Shown here piece by piece: positions 1 to 55,945 of a DNA stretch of 64,000 nucleotides. The notes under the pieces were generated by a model. The model did not search any database. It saw only the letters and a list, made by a program, of their open reading frames with translations, and had not been told where the DNA came from. Within the stretch, counting starts at the first letter, position 1. Every line of letters starts with the position of its first letter. Made by a program: the position numbers and the translations under genes. The stretch is from NCBI GenBank assembly GCA_963693365.1, contig CAVNZM010000009.1, forward strand, positions 5,952,001-6,016,000, written 5' to 3'. Source of the DNA: Amoebidium appalachense (Eukaryota > Ichthyosporea).

Positions 1-142
1 ATGTTCGAGTTTGTGTGCATGTGTGTTTCCGTGCGTGTGTGCGCGCGCGGTGTGTGTGTGGTTTGTTTCGTTCGGTGGAAAGTAGGAGAGAAGGGGGCGG
101 GGGGTGGGGGGAGAGGGAGGGGTGGTGGCGGTGGCGGTGGTG

Positions 143-190
<48 letters not shown>

Positions 191-205
191 GAGGGCTCTG
201 CAGAC

Positions 206-20063
<19,858 letters not shown>

Positions 20064-20640
20064 CGTCTGCTTGGCCGTCTCCTGTTGCCTCCAGACACTC
20101 AAGCGTGAAACGTATGTTTTATATAACTAAATAGGAGGCTGTACACTCTCCAACGATAACTATACTGCCGAGTTAACTTCACAGGTCATTCCTTGTTTGT
20201 ATAAGCTGCTTATAGGCGTTAACAAAAAAATTCTGTCCCTTTTTAACCTCAAACCACAAAAGCCGACCAATGATCCTTGCTTGGTCGGACAGATCTCTCC
20301 TGTCTGAGAGGCTTACAGTTTGCCTTGGGCTGTGAGAGTGTGTTGCTGATTCATACAGGTGGCATACATCGCTCCCTATGAGCATGTGTGTATGTGTGTG
20401 TTGCGTGTATGTGTGTGTGCGCGCGCCTACGCGTGTATGTCACTAGATTTCTAAACCCTGCCTATTCTTGCTCTCGCTCCAAAAAAACCCAACGCTCTTT
20501 TCTGTACAACTTGGCGCCACTTGCGACTGCCAGAAACAACGTACCGTAGTAGTCTACTTGAGGGTCGCGCTACCTCAAGTCCCAGAATCTAAAACTTTGC
20601 AGACTGTCTAATCGGTAAGATGACGTCACCATATTTAGAC
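20064..20640 (-). promoter_or_regulatory. UBE3A upstream region with TATA-like box and CRE
   Basis: Reading the minus strand, TATATAAA lies at 20125-20118, about 55 bases before the start ATG. A start of transcription near 20088 and a very short leader would follow if it is used. A perfect CRE palindrome TGACGTCA sits at 20621-20628 and an E2F-like TGGCGCCA near 20511-20518. The stretch is mixed sequence, unlike the flanking microsatellites. Motif matches only; no proof of use. Confidence 0.4.
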
Positions 20641-20720
20641 TAATGTTTGCGCAACTCCCTCGGCTCCTGGGCCTTGGCCGGCCCGCGCCCTCGCCAGCCT
20701 GTGTTCAGGGGGCCGTGCTC

Positions 20721-20916
20721 GCCCCCCCCCCCCCCCCCCCCCCCCGCCCCCCCCCACCACCCCCCCCCCGCCCCCCCCCCCACCACCACCACCACCGCCA
20801 CCACCACCGCCGCCGCCACCACCACCACCACCACAACACACCCACCCACCCACCCACCGCCACCACCACCACCACCACCACCACCACCATCACCACCACC
20901 ACACACACACCACCCC
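20721..20916. repeat. C-rich CCA/CCG triplet block
   Basis: Poly(C), then CCA and CCG triplets, a CCCA stretch, and CCA again, upstream of UBE3A. Open frames across it are His/Pro repeats only. Confidence 0.88.
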
Positions 20917-20976
20917 CCCAGCCCCTGCCCACGTGCACTCCGCGTATCGGACAGAAAAATGTTCCCAAAACCTATC

Positions 20977-21026
20977 GGGTTTTACGCTGTTTACTCGAGG
21001 CTAAGAGAGACCAGTCTCAGGTATTG
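20977..21026 (-). repeat. Isolated copy of the non-LTR element's terminal sequence
   Basis: TTTTACGCTGTTTACTCGAG and then GAGAGACCAGTCTCAGGTAT matches the outer ends of the element at 50771-50815 and 56110-56158. Only about 45 bases match, so it is a solo end or a shared motif. Confidence 0.6.
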
Positions 21027-21279
21027 GTACAGCAGGCGGGTGAGTGGGTGGGTGGGTGGTGGTGGTGGGGGGGGGGGGGGGGAGGGGGGGAGGGAGGGGG
21101 GGATCCTATCATGTACATGTATTCCCCCTCCCCGGGTTCTTTTCCCTACTAGTGTGCACGTGCTTCCACCTAATCCCCTGCTACCCCCGGCACCGTCACA
21201 CACACCCTCTCTCGACACTGCAGGGCCTATGTAAGTACTACGGCCACATCGATATCAACAGAACCGATCACGACTGTGC

Positions 21280-22060
21280 TCCGAGCAGAATTATTCTTCA
21301 AAAAGAATACCGAAAAAGCAGAATCATATTAAAAAAATACAGAATTCTTCTGCAAAAGGCAGAATTGTTCATCAAAAGCAGAAAAATCTATTTAAAAAAA
21401 TACGGAAGCGTAATTCTGCAAAGGGCAGAATTGTTCAGCAAAAGTAGAATTATTCTGCTCAGCCTCCAAGCAGAGTGCTTTTGCAGAATACTAAAAGCAG
21501 AAATTTAAAAATTGTGCTGTTTGCAGATTAATTCCTCTAAAACCAGAAGCCAGAATAATTGTGCTGTTTGCAAAACAATTTTTCTAAAAGCAGAATGACT
21601 GTGCTGTTTGCAGAATAATTCTTCTAAAAGCAGAATGACTGTGCTGTTTGCAGAATAATTCTTCTAAAAGCAGAAACAATTGTGTCGTTTGCAGCCTGAA
21701 TAATGTAACTAACATTAATTGTGCAGGATGCAGCATATATTTTCAAAAAGCAGAATATTTGTCCTGTCTGCAGCCTTGAAATCTTCTAAAACTATAAAGG
21801 CCTTGTGCTGTTTGCAGAATAACTCTTCGAAAAGCAGAATAATCATGTTTGTGTTGTTTGCAGTAGAATGCGATTGAATGACCATTGTGCCGGATGCAGA
21901 ATACATCTAATAGAAGCAGTGACTGAGCTGTTTGCAAGAATAATGTGACCGAGAACAAGTGTGCTGCATGCAGAATACAGTACCTTCTCGGTGTACGGTA
22001 AAAGCATAATAATATTCGATTTTAATGTGCTGTTAGCAGAATAATTTGGCATGCAGCAGG
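21280..22060. repeat. Degenerate satellite, unit about 40 bp
   Basis: Cleanest copies near 21590-21680 read GACTGTGCTGTTTGCAGAAT then AATTCTTCTAAAAGCAGAAT. Outward copies decay and change length (CTGCAAAAGGCAGAATTGTT, TGTGCTGCATGCAGAATACA). It fills much of the UBE3A-MUTYH spacer and has no open frame of interest. Confidence 0.85.
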
Positions 22061-22061
22061 C

Positions 22062-22127
22062 TCATTCTAGATTACTTCTTCTCATGTCAAGTGGAGCAGT
22101 ATGGCACACGTGCAGCTGTGCACGTGG

Positions 22128-22180
<53 letters not shown>

Positions 22181-23308
22181 GCGCGCGCGCGCAAGCATGC
22201 CGGCAATTACACTTACACACAAGCACACTGACACGCGGGCACATGTACGTGCATATAAATGTGCACGTACAAAGATACCACAATCACACATGCCCGCGTG
22301 CATACACATACACACACCGTGTACAGTATACGCGCACACACTGTGACAGGAACACATGTACACACGGCACCTGACATACCCATGTGCGTGCACTGCGACA
22401 AAAGTTTATATATTCCCTCAGCACGTTTATTCTGCCCATGTGTTTGGGCCCTCATGAATGATTTGTCAATAAAACATGCATCATACAACTACACATCTCA
22501 CATTTGACCGTATTGTGTAGCTGCCGCCACTCAACGGTATGTACATGTACACCCCTACTGCAGAATCGACAAGAGGCCTCCTCCAGAGACTCTAAAGCAA
22601 GATTTCGCTACTAGCTATTACAGTATTTATGTACATTACCACTACCAATATAAATACACCAGTCGTAATAAAACCGTAAAAAACCTACGCGATTACCAAC
22701 AGCAACCACCCATGTAAGACCCCGTGCACGTGCCTCCGCGTGTTTGCCCCTTAAGTCACGTGACATTCCACACATACCAATGCTCAGTTTCAAGCTGGCG
22801 ATTTAGAGTCGCATGGTCAACAAAATAAAGTTACAACTGAACATACATACACACGAACGAAAATGCAACATTACAAAGACGTAGATCAGAGAACTCTACT
22901 ACGTATGACTGACCGGTTCAGTATTGACCACATTCTCAAAAATGGTAATAGCTATCCGTTGTCAAATTTCTAAAGAGCAAAAAAAAAAGGTCCCTCATAT
23001 GAGCAAGGTTTCTGGCACATTATGATACACAAGACACTGTTCGACAGGAACATTCTACATCAAACTTACCATTCAACTCTGCGAATGTACAAACGTAGTT
23101 TCTTTAAGATGTTTCCTATGGTTGGTTCATTAATTGCCACCTTTTTGCCACAGGTGACCAACCCGGTGGGCGTATTACCATAAGTTCTTTAAAGGTCTTT
23201 CCTATGGATATGGATGCCTTTTACCGTGTTGTATTTGCCAACAACCACTAAACTCTGTGAATACAATACCGACATTACTTTAAGGTGGCTTCTAGCAGTA
23301 TGTGTAGA
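22062..23308. other. Spacer between UBE3A and MUTYH, right part
   Basis: Holds a (CA)n(CG)n block at 22130-22193 and a CA-rich mixed stretch to about 22400; the rest is unique AT-richer sequence. On the minus strand an AATAAA lies near 22424-22429, too far from the MUTYH stop to assign with confidence. No gene is seen. Confidence 0.5.
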
Positions 23309-38954
<15,646 letters not shown>

Positions 38955-39182
38955 GTTTGTGTAATAGCATGTGCTCAAGCACACGTGATTTACTTGAGAA
39001 AAAGGGGCGGAGAAAGGTATTGTCGTAGTGTTTGTGTGGGGTGAGTTGGGAAGGAATATGCGTCCAGGTTTAGAAAATGCACGAACTTCAAGTGTAAGGT
39101 TGGGTTTCAGACTTTGAAGGGCTAACAGGGCAAGGGGGCGTCGCAGGATGTTTCGCCTGGATGAGTAACCAAGGATGTGCAT
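38955..39182 (-). other. In-frame 5' extension of MUTYH, candidate mitochondrial presequence
   Basis: The frame of MUTYH exon 1 stays open upstream to an ATG at 39182-39180, adding 76 codons. The extension starts MHILGYSSRRNILRRPLA and has six arginines and no acidic residue in its first 30 positions, as mitochondrial targeting peptides do. This ATG has a weak context (T at -3), the downstream one a strong context, so leaky scanning could give mitochondrial and nuclear forms. MUTYH is known to have both forms in mammals. The alternative is simply 5' UTR. Confidence 0.45.
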
Positions 39183-39606
39183 TCACGTTCAAGAATGCGA
39201 ATGTTAAAAGAAAGCAGAAGACTGCAGAATGTGGCACAGTGCCACATGTTGAAAGTGTTCGGTGAATAATGACTGACGGAAGAATGTGTTTGTTTTCTGT
39301 GTTTGGTTCCAATTGGATGCTTTTCGCGCCAAAAATTGTTGGGAGCCAATGAAATGTGACTATTTGTGGATATGACGTCACTCACTACTCTGTCAAAGCC
39401 TCTGAGACAGGCTGAGGTTTCTCTGTTTCACTTCCTGTAGCTGGGTGATCACGTGAGTTATATTACGTAAGTTAATTTGGCCGTATACTTGAGCACGAAC
39501 CGTACGACGTAACCAGAATTAGAGCTAATGGGACTTGGAAGTTTTTGAGCTTTTTGGTTATTTTGTTTTTTCTTCATACAAGAGTTTAGGCGCTTTTGCC
39601 GAGTTG
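39183..39606. promoter_or_regulatory. Probable bidirectional promoter between MUTYH and the divergent gene
   Basis: The two genes are head to head. The gap is unique sequence with a dense motif cluster: CCAATTGG at 39309-39316, E2F-type TTTCGCGCC near 39322-39330, CCAAT at 39346-39350, CRE TGACGTCA at 39373-39380, ETS-like ACTTCCTG at 39430-39437, E-box TCACGTGA at 39449-39456 and TTACGTAA at 39463-39470. No TATA box is evident. Such CCAAT, E2F and CRE sets are usual in bidirectional promoters of replication and repair genes. Confidence 0.6.
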
Positions 39607-48739
<9,133 letters not shown>

Positions 48740-49001
48740 AAGTGGGCACTGGGTGTTATGTAGTGCTCAGTTTGTTCTTGGGCTATCTAGAAGGCTGGTC
48801 ATTATGCACATATGGAATAACAACCAACCACGCAATATCAGTGAAAGTTTTGAACGTGCCTGATTAAAGGTGCAAATTTGCTGATAGAGAATGAATCATC
48901 TTGTGTATGTGTATGGTTTATTAAAGAGTTTGTCAGCTGGATTTTCCCCATATGAATGATTAGTCGCTGGACTGGGCGCTTGGGTGATCAGAGGCTGGTT
49001 T

Positions 49002-49040
<39 letters not shown>

Positions 49041-49899
49041 TTTTGGTTTGTTTCCTAAGAAAGGAATAGAAACGAAAGTTATATCATATCATGGTTGGTT
49101 TGTTGGACGGTCATAATGATAGGCACATGCATGTATCGGGTCAGCTTAAGCATTGAGGAGTACATATCGGCAAATCATTATGATCTCCTATTTTAGCAGT
49201 GTCCACACGGTATATAGAACACAATTTTTGATGTATTTTTTTGGCGTTGACTTAAGGCATGTTAACGTAGTTTATTTGTCAACCATAAGCATAAGGTTTG
49301 TGTAACGGTTTTGGGCCATTTTTCGAATTCTTTAGTGGTTTGGATGTTGTCAAACCAGTAACCTTCTCTACGTCTGTACCCCTTGGATGGTGATTTTGGA
49401 GTTTTAGCAGATCATTAATTGCAGGGAGTGGTAGAGTCCGAAATAGTTCAATTGGTAGAGTATTTATTTTGGAACAAGAAATTATAGATTTGTTCGTCGG
49501 CTAAAACAAAAGTATATACTCCTGTATAGCAACAAGATGCCTTTCCAAAGGAAGTTAGGTTATTCTCAGCTTAACTCTCTTAGTATCTAGAGTATCTTAG
49601 GAATGCAGATATCAATCACCTACGTATGACCATCCATGACCATCAATGAAAAATCAGCGCCAAAATTCTTCATTAACCGGCGCATAGGCATTATTGCACA
49701 GTATCCATGAAGGCCAACTTACCTACAGCCCCCCGTATATAGATGTATATCCCAATCATGTGATATATTTGGAGGAGATATATCAGAATTCGAAGGTATG
49801 ATAAGCATATCGCCAATGCATGTCAGGGGTCCACCCGGGGTTCAAGGTGCACAAGGGTTCAAGGGTTGAGAATCCGGGGAGATTCGTGCCGATTTACCT
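48740..49899. other. Spacer between the plus-strand gene and the retrotransposon block
   Basis: Unique, AT-richer sequence with one T run at 49004-49034. No convincing gene. A weak tRNA-like A box lies at about 49445. Simple repeats, so dense to the left, almost vanish from here on. Confidence 0.5.
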
Positions 49900-49913
49900 A
49901 CATATATAGCCTC
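49900..49913. other. Left target-site duplication
   Basis: ACATATATAGCCTC here is repeated exactly at 56159-56172. It borders the 5'-truncated outer retrotransposon copy; the last CTC may overlap the element's first bases. Confidence 0.7.
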
Positions 49914-50770
49914 TCTCTCTTTTCTTGGTGTGTTAATTGTGGACATGTCCCGTCATCTTGGTTAGATACCTTAGTGATCCCCATAGTTAAGAAGGACTCT
50001 GAGGGCCCCATATCATCCTTTCGCCCCATTACACTAACCCAGTTGTTCGTAGATTCTTTGAAGCTTGCTTACTTAGGTTATTTGCACATCACCCTAGGTT
50101 TCTGAATCTATTCTTCACATACACCCATGCCAATCCGCTTTTCGTAAAAACAATTCATGTTATGTTCAAATAATGGCACTGCACGATTCTATGCAAGTTG
50201 GTGCACGATATGTTGGCTTTATTGATTGGAAAACTGCTTACGATTCTGTCTCCCCTGGTCTCCTATGGGAAAAGCTTGCTGCACGGGGTGTACCACACTG
50301 CATTGGTGTTCTGTTAGAAGCACTCTTGTCTCAAACCTATGGTAGAGCTGTGGTTAATGGGCATCTTTCATATGGTTTTGCTCGTACTAGAGGTCTCTTG
50401 CAGGGTTCATTGCTTAGCCCCTTTTTGTTTAACCTATTTATAGATGATTTGGCTGTCAAGATTTACGCCGAAAACGATGACCCTATTAATATCTTTCCGC
50501 CTGCACTTCTCTACGCTGATGATCTGTCCCTCCTTGCCCGTACCCCTAGACGCCTGCAAAGATTGTTCGATGTAGTGTCAGAGTGGTGCAAGGCAAACCT
50601 TATGATCCTTAACATAGACAAATGTGGTGTTCTTGTACCTGATATAGCCAACAATTTACACACATTTACATTATCATCTAAACCTGTACCTATAGTCCCA
50701 GAATACAAATATCTTGGTGTTCCGGTTGATTCTGTTGGTGTTATGTTTCCCCATATGGTCGAAAAGAGGG
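49913..50770 (+). pseudogene. Outer non-LTR retrotransposon copy, 5' part (reverse transcriptase)
   Basis: Matches the inner element at 52152-53008 in inverse orientation with few changes. Frame encodes SLFSWC, then RT core DWKTAYDSVSPGLLWEKL, QGSLLSPFLFNLFIDDLA and YADD. A one-base deletion near 50041 and a two-base insertion near 50105 break the frame. It stops at GTCGAAAAGAGGG, where the inner copy interrupts it; the remainder resumes at 54773. Confidence 0.88.
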
Positions 50771-50964
50771 GGGTTTACGCTGTTTACTCGAGGCAAAGAG
50801 AACCAGTCTCAGGTATGGGGGGGGGGGTTTTGCTCGGAATATCCCCTCAGCGGTATATCATGATCACGTACATAGATGTCGGGTGGTGACTATATATCAG
50901 GGTTTACTTTCTCTACGAGACACCATAAAGACTACAAGGAGAAATCAATTAGTTGGGGTTCCCC

Positions 50965-51025
<61 letters not shown>

Positions 51026-51057
51026 GGGCTCCCCTCGGGACACTCGGTATCAGCTGG

Positions 51058-51122
<65 letters not shown>

Positions 51123-51126
51123 TGCG

Positions 51127-54100
51127 CTATAATTTTGTAGTGATGTGTTTCTCAAGCCAATCAATACATCTAATAAACAGGTCGTAGTTACGCGTGTTTA
51201 GTATAAAATCAAGGATGTTGTAATTTACAGGTAGGCTATCTTTCTGGGTGTCTGTTGTGAATGTGACGTGTGTGTGTTGCGGTATTATGTGGTCTATCAA
51301 ACTACATTTGGCGATACATGACCGGTTAAACTGGTGTGTGTGTGTGTTGTTTGGGCATGCAAATGATGCCACCTTATACTTATTAGATCTCCACTGTATA
51401 GCACGTGTACAGTAAAAGCGTGGTAATTGATCAATAATACCATCAGCTAGAGAAAGACCAGTTCTACAGGAAGGTAATATGTATTTAGGTGTTATACACT
51501 TGCGAGTGCCATATTTGGCAATATGGTTGAGGCGGTCAGTATATATAAAACGAGACATAAGGCTTAGTTTTTCAAGGTGTATGCTTTCATCGGGTCTAGT
51601 GTCGTGTGGTATCTTTTTCCATTTGTTATATTGCGTGATTATCTTGTGATTGTGTACATGTTTAATAAGTAAGTGGCAGTCCAAAGTCACACACACACTA
51701 TTGCGGGGTTTATTTGTATTTGTGCCCAGGGGAGAAGGGGAGAGAGAGGGGAGGAAAGAGGGGAGAGGTGAGGAGGGGACAGGTCGGATAGAGAAGAGAG
51801 GGTGGGAGGGCAAATACTTCTTTAAGCGGCTTATGTGCTTATTGAATTTCAGCGCGAGATAGGATACTCTAGCAGCTATTGGGACCAGACCATATATCGA
51901 GAGCGTTACAGGCCCAGGTTTACAACAGTTGTTAGATAGAAAGGAGGCAACTTCTGCTTCAAGGAAATTTGCCAAGGGTTTAAGCGCTCTAGTTCTCTCT
52001 TTCTTGATCCAAGCGGCGAGAAGGGGTAAACCATATTCACATGCCGGGAAGACAAAAGTGCGAATAAATGTAAGTCTAATAGAAGGATGGAGGGGTGTGT
52101 CTTTAAAAATATTAGCCGAGAAGAAAGCTAACCGCTTACGAGCCAACTCTACCCTCTTTTCGACCATATGGGGAAACATAACACCAACAGAATCAACCGG
52201 AACACCAAGATATTTGTATTCTGGAACTATAGGTACAGGTTTAGATGATAATGTAAATGTGTGTAAATTGTTAGCTATATCAGGTACAAGAACACCACAT
52301 TTGTCTATGTTAAGGATCATAAGGTTTGCCTTGCACCACTCTGACACTACATCGAACAATCTTTGCAGGCGTCTAGGGGTACGGGCAAGGAGGGACAGAT
52401 CATCAGCATAGAGAAGTGCAGGCGGAAAGTTATTAATAGGGTCATCGTTTTCGGCGTAAATCTTGACAGCCAAATCATCTATAAATAGGTTAAACAAAAA
52501 GGGGCTAAGCAATGAACCCTGCAAGAGACCTCTAGTACGAGCAAAACCATATGAAAGATGCCCATTAACCACAGCTCTACCATAGGTTTGAGACAAGAGT
52601 GCTTCTAACAGAACACCAATGCAGTGTGGTACACCCCGTGCAGCAAGCTTTTCCCATAGGAGACCAGGGGAGACAGAATCGTAAGCAGTTTTCCAATCAA
52701 TAAAGCCAACATATTGTGCACCAACTTGCATAGAATCGTGCAGTGCCATTATTTGAACATAACATGAATTGTTTTTACGAAAAGCGGATTGGCATGGGTG
52801 TATGTGAAGAATAGATTGAAACCTAGGGTGATGTGCAAATAACCTAAGTAAGCAAGCTTCAAAGAATCTACGAACAACCTGGGTTAGTGTAATGGGGCGA
52901 AAGGATGATATGGGGCCCTCAGAGTCCTTCTTAACTATGGGGATCACTAAGGTATCTAACCAAGATGACGGGACATGTCCACATTTAACACACCAAGAAA
53001 AGAGAGAGCTTAACATGATAGTAAGATCAGGTTTAATAGCACGATCACTTTCCTTTTGTGGGTAGGAGGGAACAAGGATTTTAAGAAACCCAGCAGGGAG
53101 TCCATCAGGTCCACAAGACTTACTAGAGCTATAACTAGATATCACAGACCATATGGCATCGGGACTGAAAAAGGGGAGGATCGATTCTATGGGGATAGAT
53201 GGGTCTACAGGCCACACAATAGGTTTCTGAGCGGGGGTCCTATCTTTAAACAGTTCCGAGAAATACTTATCAGAGTCTATGAGGGGGTCTCCAGTGGTAT
53301 CACCAATAATACGAGCAGGGGGGCCAAATCGATTCATACTAGCAAGCCGGCGCAAGCTTTCCTTTTGAGACAGGGGTTCACCTAGTCTAGCGGGAGTGGT
53401 GTTTGGTAACAAGAGAGCATCGGGATATTCCTTCCTACCACCGCCAGCATAATCACCGAGATCTATCAAATCATCAACAATAAAGTTAGTGCATGTATCT
53501 AGTACGAGATGTGAATCTGGCCTGGCTTGTGCAGATTCTAATAGGCGCATATATATAGGGTGTTTCGTAGCATAGCATACACATACATCAACTCTACCCC
53601 ACTGTGACTTAAGCTGGGATAGACGGAGGCGAAAGGTGGGAGGGGGAGGGGGGAGCAGATCAAGGGAGATCTTAGGTAGGAAAAGGATAGGAGAGTGGTC
53701 AGATGACCTAGAGAGGTTAGGAGGGAGAGAGAGTTTTGACATGGTTGATGGCCAAAAGGCCACTCCCCAGTCGGTGTTGTGGGCATGGGATATTTGAGGG
53801 AACCGCAAAGTGTGACTTTGGACATACCTTGCTAAAGGGATAGCACGCTCCGGGGGCTTAGATGGGTACCCGACACTCACTTGCAGTGTGTCTGTGTGGT
53901 GGAGTCGCGTGTTAAAATCACCTAAAATAATAGTGGACATTGGTAACTGTGACAACTCGTGAGTCAATTCGACAACCGACATAGATGGTGGGTAATATAC
54001 AAAAGTAAAAACATTAGAAAGAAACTCTATAGAAACCGAGAATTCCGTTTTTGCTACCGGTTTGCACTTCACTCTCACGTGTGGTGCGGCAAGTACAATA

Positions 54101-54312
54101 ATGCCTCGGTTTTTCGCGTAACCGGGGTGTGTGGATGTGTCGACCAATGTAGAGTTGAATTTGTGGTGGTTTTTAAACTGTGTTTCGCAAATCACTGTAA
54201 ACGTGTGGTTGTTTGTCTGTTGTTGTATGTAGCTGATTTTATCGTCGAGTGTCCCGGGGGGAGGCCCTTTTGGGGGCCCAGTGTCCGAGCATTCCAGAAG
54301 AAGAAGGATAAA
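51127..54312 (-). CDS. ORF2: APE-type endonuclease and reverse transcriptase
   Basis: Open for about 1060 codons to a stop at 51127. It makes and reverse-transcribes the nicked target during retrotransposition. Endonuclease motifs: VICETQ (catalytic Glu), TIILGDFN and SSDHSPI. RT motifs: FRPITLTQVVRRFFEACLL, GFIDWKTAYDSVSPGLL, QGSLLSPFLFNLFIDDLA and YADDLSLL, then the thumb. No Cys-rich zinc knuckle is seen at the C-terminus. The frame begins right after the ORF1 stop with no early ATG: the first in-frame ATG lies just before TIILGDFN. Translation by re-initiation or readthrough is possible. No frameshift or stop, so this copy may be young. Confidence 0.88.
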   Translation of the reverse strand, partial: FILLLLECSDTGPPKGPPPGTLDDKISYIQQQTNNHTFTVICETQFKNHHKFNSTLVDTSTHPGYAKNRGIIVLAAPHVRVKCKPVAKTEFSVSIEFLSNVFTFVYYPPSMSVVELTHELSQLPMSTIILGDFNTRLHHTDTLQVSVGYPSKPPERAIPLARYVQSHTLRFPQISHAHNTDWGVAFWPSTMSKLSLPPNLSRSSDHSPILFLPKISLDLLPPPPPTFRLRLSQLKSQWGRVDVCVCYATKHPIYMRLLESAQARPDSHLVLDTCTNFIVDDLIDLGDYAGGGRKEYPDALLLPNTTPARLGEPLSQKESLRRLASMNRFGPPARIIGDTTGDPLIDSDKYFSELFKDRTPAQKPIVWPVDPSIPIESILPFFSPDAIWSVISSYSSSKSCGPDGLPAGFLKILVPSYPQKESDRAIKPDLTIMLSSLFSWCVKCGHVPSSWLDTLVIPIVKKDSEGPISSFRPITLTQVVRRFFEACLLRLFAHHPRFQSILHIHPCQSAFRKNNSCYVQIMALHDSMQVGAQYVGFIDWKTAYDSVSPGLLWEKLAARGVPHCIGVLLEALLSQTYGRAVVNGHLSYGFARTRGLLQGSLLSPFLFNLFIDDLAVKIYAENDDPINNFPPALLYADDLSLLARTPRRLQRLFDVVSEWCKANLMILNIDKCGVLVPDIANNLHTFTLSSKPVPIVPEYKYLGVPVDSVGVMFPHMVEKRVELARKRLAFFSANIFKDTPLHPSIRLTFIRTFVFPACEYGLPLLAAWIKKERTRALKPLANFLEAEVASFLSNNCCKPGPVTLSIYGLVPIAARVSYLALKFNKHISRLKKYLPSHPLFSIRPVPSSPLPSFLPSLSPSPLGTNTNKPRNSVCVTLDCHLLIKHVHNHKIITQYNKWKKIPHDTRPDESIHLEKLSLMSRFIYTDRLNHIAKYGTRKCITPKYILPSCRTGLSLADGIIDQLPRFYCTRAIQWRSNKYKVASFACPNNTHTHQFNRSCIAKCSLIDHIIPQHTHVTFTTDTQKDSLPVNYNILDFILNTRNYDLFIRCIDWLEKHITTKL

Positions 54313-54772
54313 TTAGGCATCGGTTTGGTCCGACACCTGTGGGGTTGGTTCCCACTTGTCGCTTACGGGGTCGTATGCACGACCTTCCGCCAGCGCGAAC
54401 AGTTCGCAGAAGAGCTCGATTTCCATCTCGCATCGGCGTTTGCGCTCGAGCAGTTTCTCACCAGAAAACATTGGTTCCTTCGTGTCCGTGTCTATCACGC
54501 TCGTAGCATCGTTTTCCAACTTTGCGAGGAACTCTTTTGCCTTGCTGATGCGTACACGACAACGTGTGGCGCACGCATTCTTAGCAGACACTTTACGTTC
54601 TTTGTCTGCTTTCTGAATGTTTTCCGGCGCGCATGGGTCGTAGCTTGGGAGGTGGGTGAAGAAGCTTCCACACCCCTTTGTCGCGTCACGGATGAACGCA
54701 CGGTTATAGTCGCCCCGTACTGCTACTTCCAGCACATCGTATCCAATGAAGGACAGACAAAGGAGGTAGAGT
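54313..54772 (-). CDS. ORF1 fragment of the inner element, 5'-truncated
   Basis: Frame ends EPTPQVSDQTDA then TAA, in the same frame as ORF2. It is basic and helical-looking, with KAKEFLAKLENDATSV and EKLLERKRRCEMEIELFCEL. I assign it to ORF1 from position only. It also reads on into the outer copy's antisense at 54773-54984, which is a chance fusion. Confidence 0.5.
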
Positions 54773-55805
54773 CGTAAGCGGTTAGCTTTCTTCTCGGCTA
54801 ATATTTTTAAAGACACACCCCTCCATCCTTCTATTAGACTTACATTTATTCGCACTTTTGTCTTCCCGGCATGTGAATATGGTTTACCCCTTCTCGCCGC
54901 TTGGATCAAGAAAGAGAGAACTAGAGCGCTTAAACCCTTGGCAAATTTCCTTGAAGCAGAAGTTGCCTCCTTTCTATCTAACAACTGTTGTAAACCTGGG
55001 CCTGTAACGCTCTCGATATATGGTCTGGTCCCAATAGCTGCTAGAGTATCCTATCTCGCGCTGAAATTCAATAAGCACATAAGCCGCTTAAAGAAGTATT
55101 TGCCCTCCCACCCTCTCTTCTCTATCCGACCTGTCCCCTCCTCACCTCTCCCCTCTTTCCTCCCCTCTCTCTCCCCTTCTCCCCTGGGCACAAATACAAA
55201 TAAACCCCGCAATAGTGTGTGTGTGACTTTGGACTGCCACTTACTTTATTAAACGTGTACACAATCACAAGATAATCACGCAATATAACAAATGGAAAAA
55301 GATACCACACGACACTAGACCCGATGAAAGCATACACCTTGAAAAACTAAGCCTTATGTCTCGTTTTATATATACTGACCGCCTCAACCATATTGCCAAA
55401 TATGGCACTCGCAAATGTATAACACCTAAATACATATTACCTTCCTGTAGAACTGGTCTTTCTCTAGCTGATGGTATTATTGATCAATTACCACGCTTTT
55501 ACTGTACACGTGCTATACAGTGGAGATCTAATAAGTATAAGGTGGCATCATTTGCATGCCCAAACAACACACACACACCAGTTTAACCGGTCATGTATCG
55601 CCAAACGTAGTTTAAAAGACCACATAATACCGCAACACACACACGTCACATTCACAACAGACACCCAGAAAGATAGCCTACCTGTAAATTACAACATCCT
55701 TGATTTTATACTAAACACGCGTAACTACGACCTGTTTATTAGATGTATTGATTGGCTTGAGAAACACATCACTACAAAATTATAGCGCACGCGCACACAC
55801 ACACA

Positions 55806-55872
<67 letters not shown>

Positions 55873-55908
55873 CCAGCTGATACCGAGTGTCCCAGGGGAG
55901 CCCCTTTG

Positions 55909-55945
<37 letters not shown>

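Larger units (their letters stand above)
50771..54772 (-). mobile_element. Inner non-LTR retrotransposon, APE endonuclease plus RT type
   Basis: Runs from about 54772 (5', truncated) to 50771 on the minus strand. Order: ORF1 tail, endonuclease, reverse transcriptase, a (CA)n stretch, a 50-60 base A run, then a terminal block ending in CAGCGTAAACCCCC. The same terminal block ends the outer copy, so it belongs to the element and the A run is internal or the block is a fixed transduction. It is inserted within the outer copy in opposite orientation. Confidence 0.85.

Noticed and set aside
39535-39606. Upstream extension of the plus-strand gene to a TTG at 39535
   Set aside because: No ATG; hydrophobic Phe-rich translation probably leader sequence.
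49437-49510. tRNA-like sequence with A box TAGTTCAATTGG
   Set aside because: No matching anticodon, T or acceptor stems can be folded; only the A box is convincing.
54313-54984. 223-codon minus-strand frame as one protein
   Set aside because: Joins the ORF1 fragment to antisense of the outer element across the insertion break; a chance fusion.
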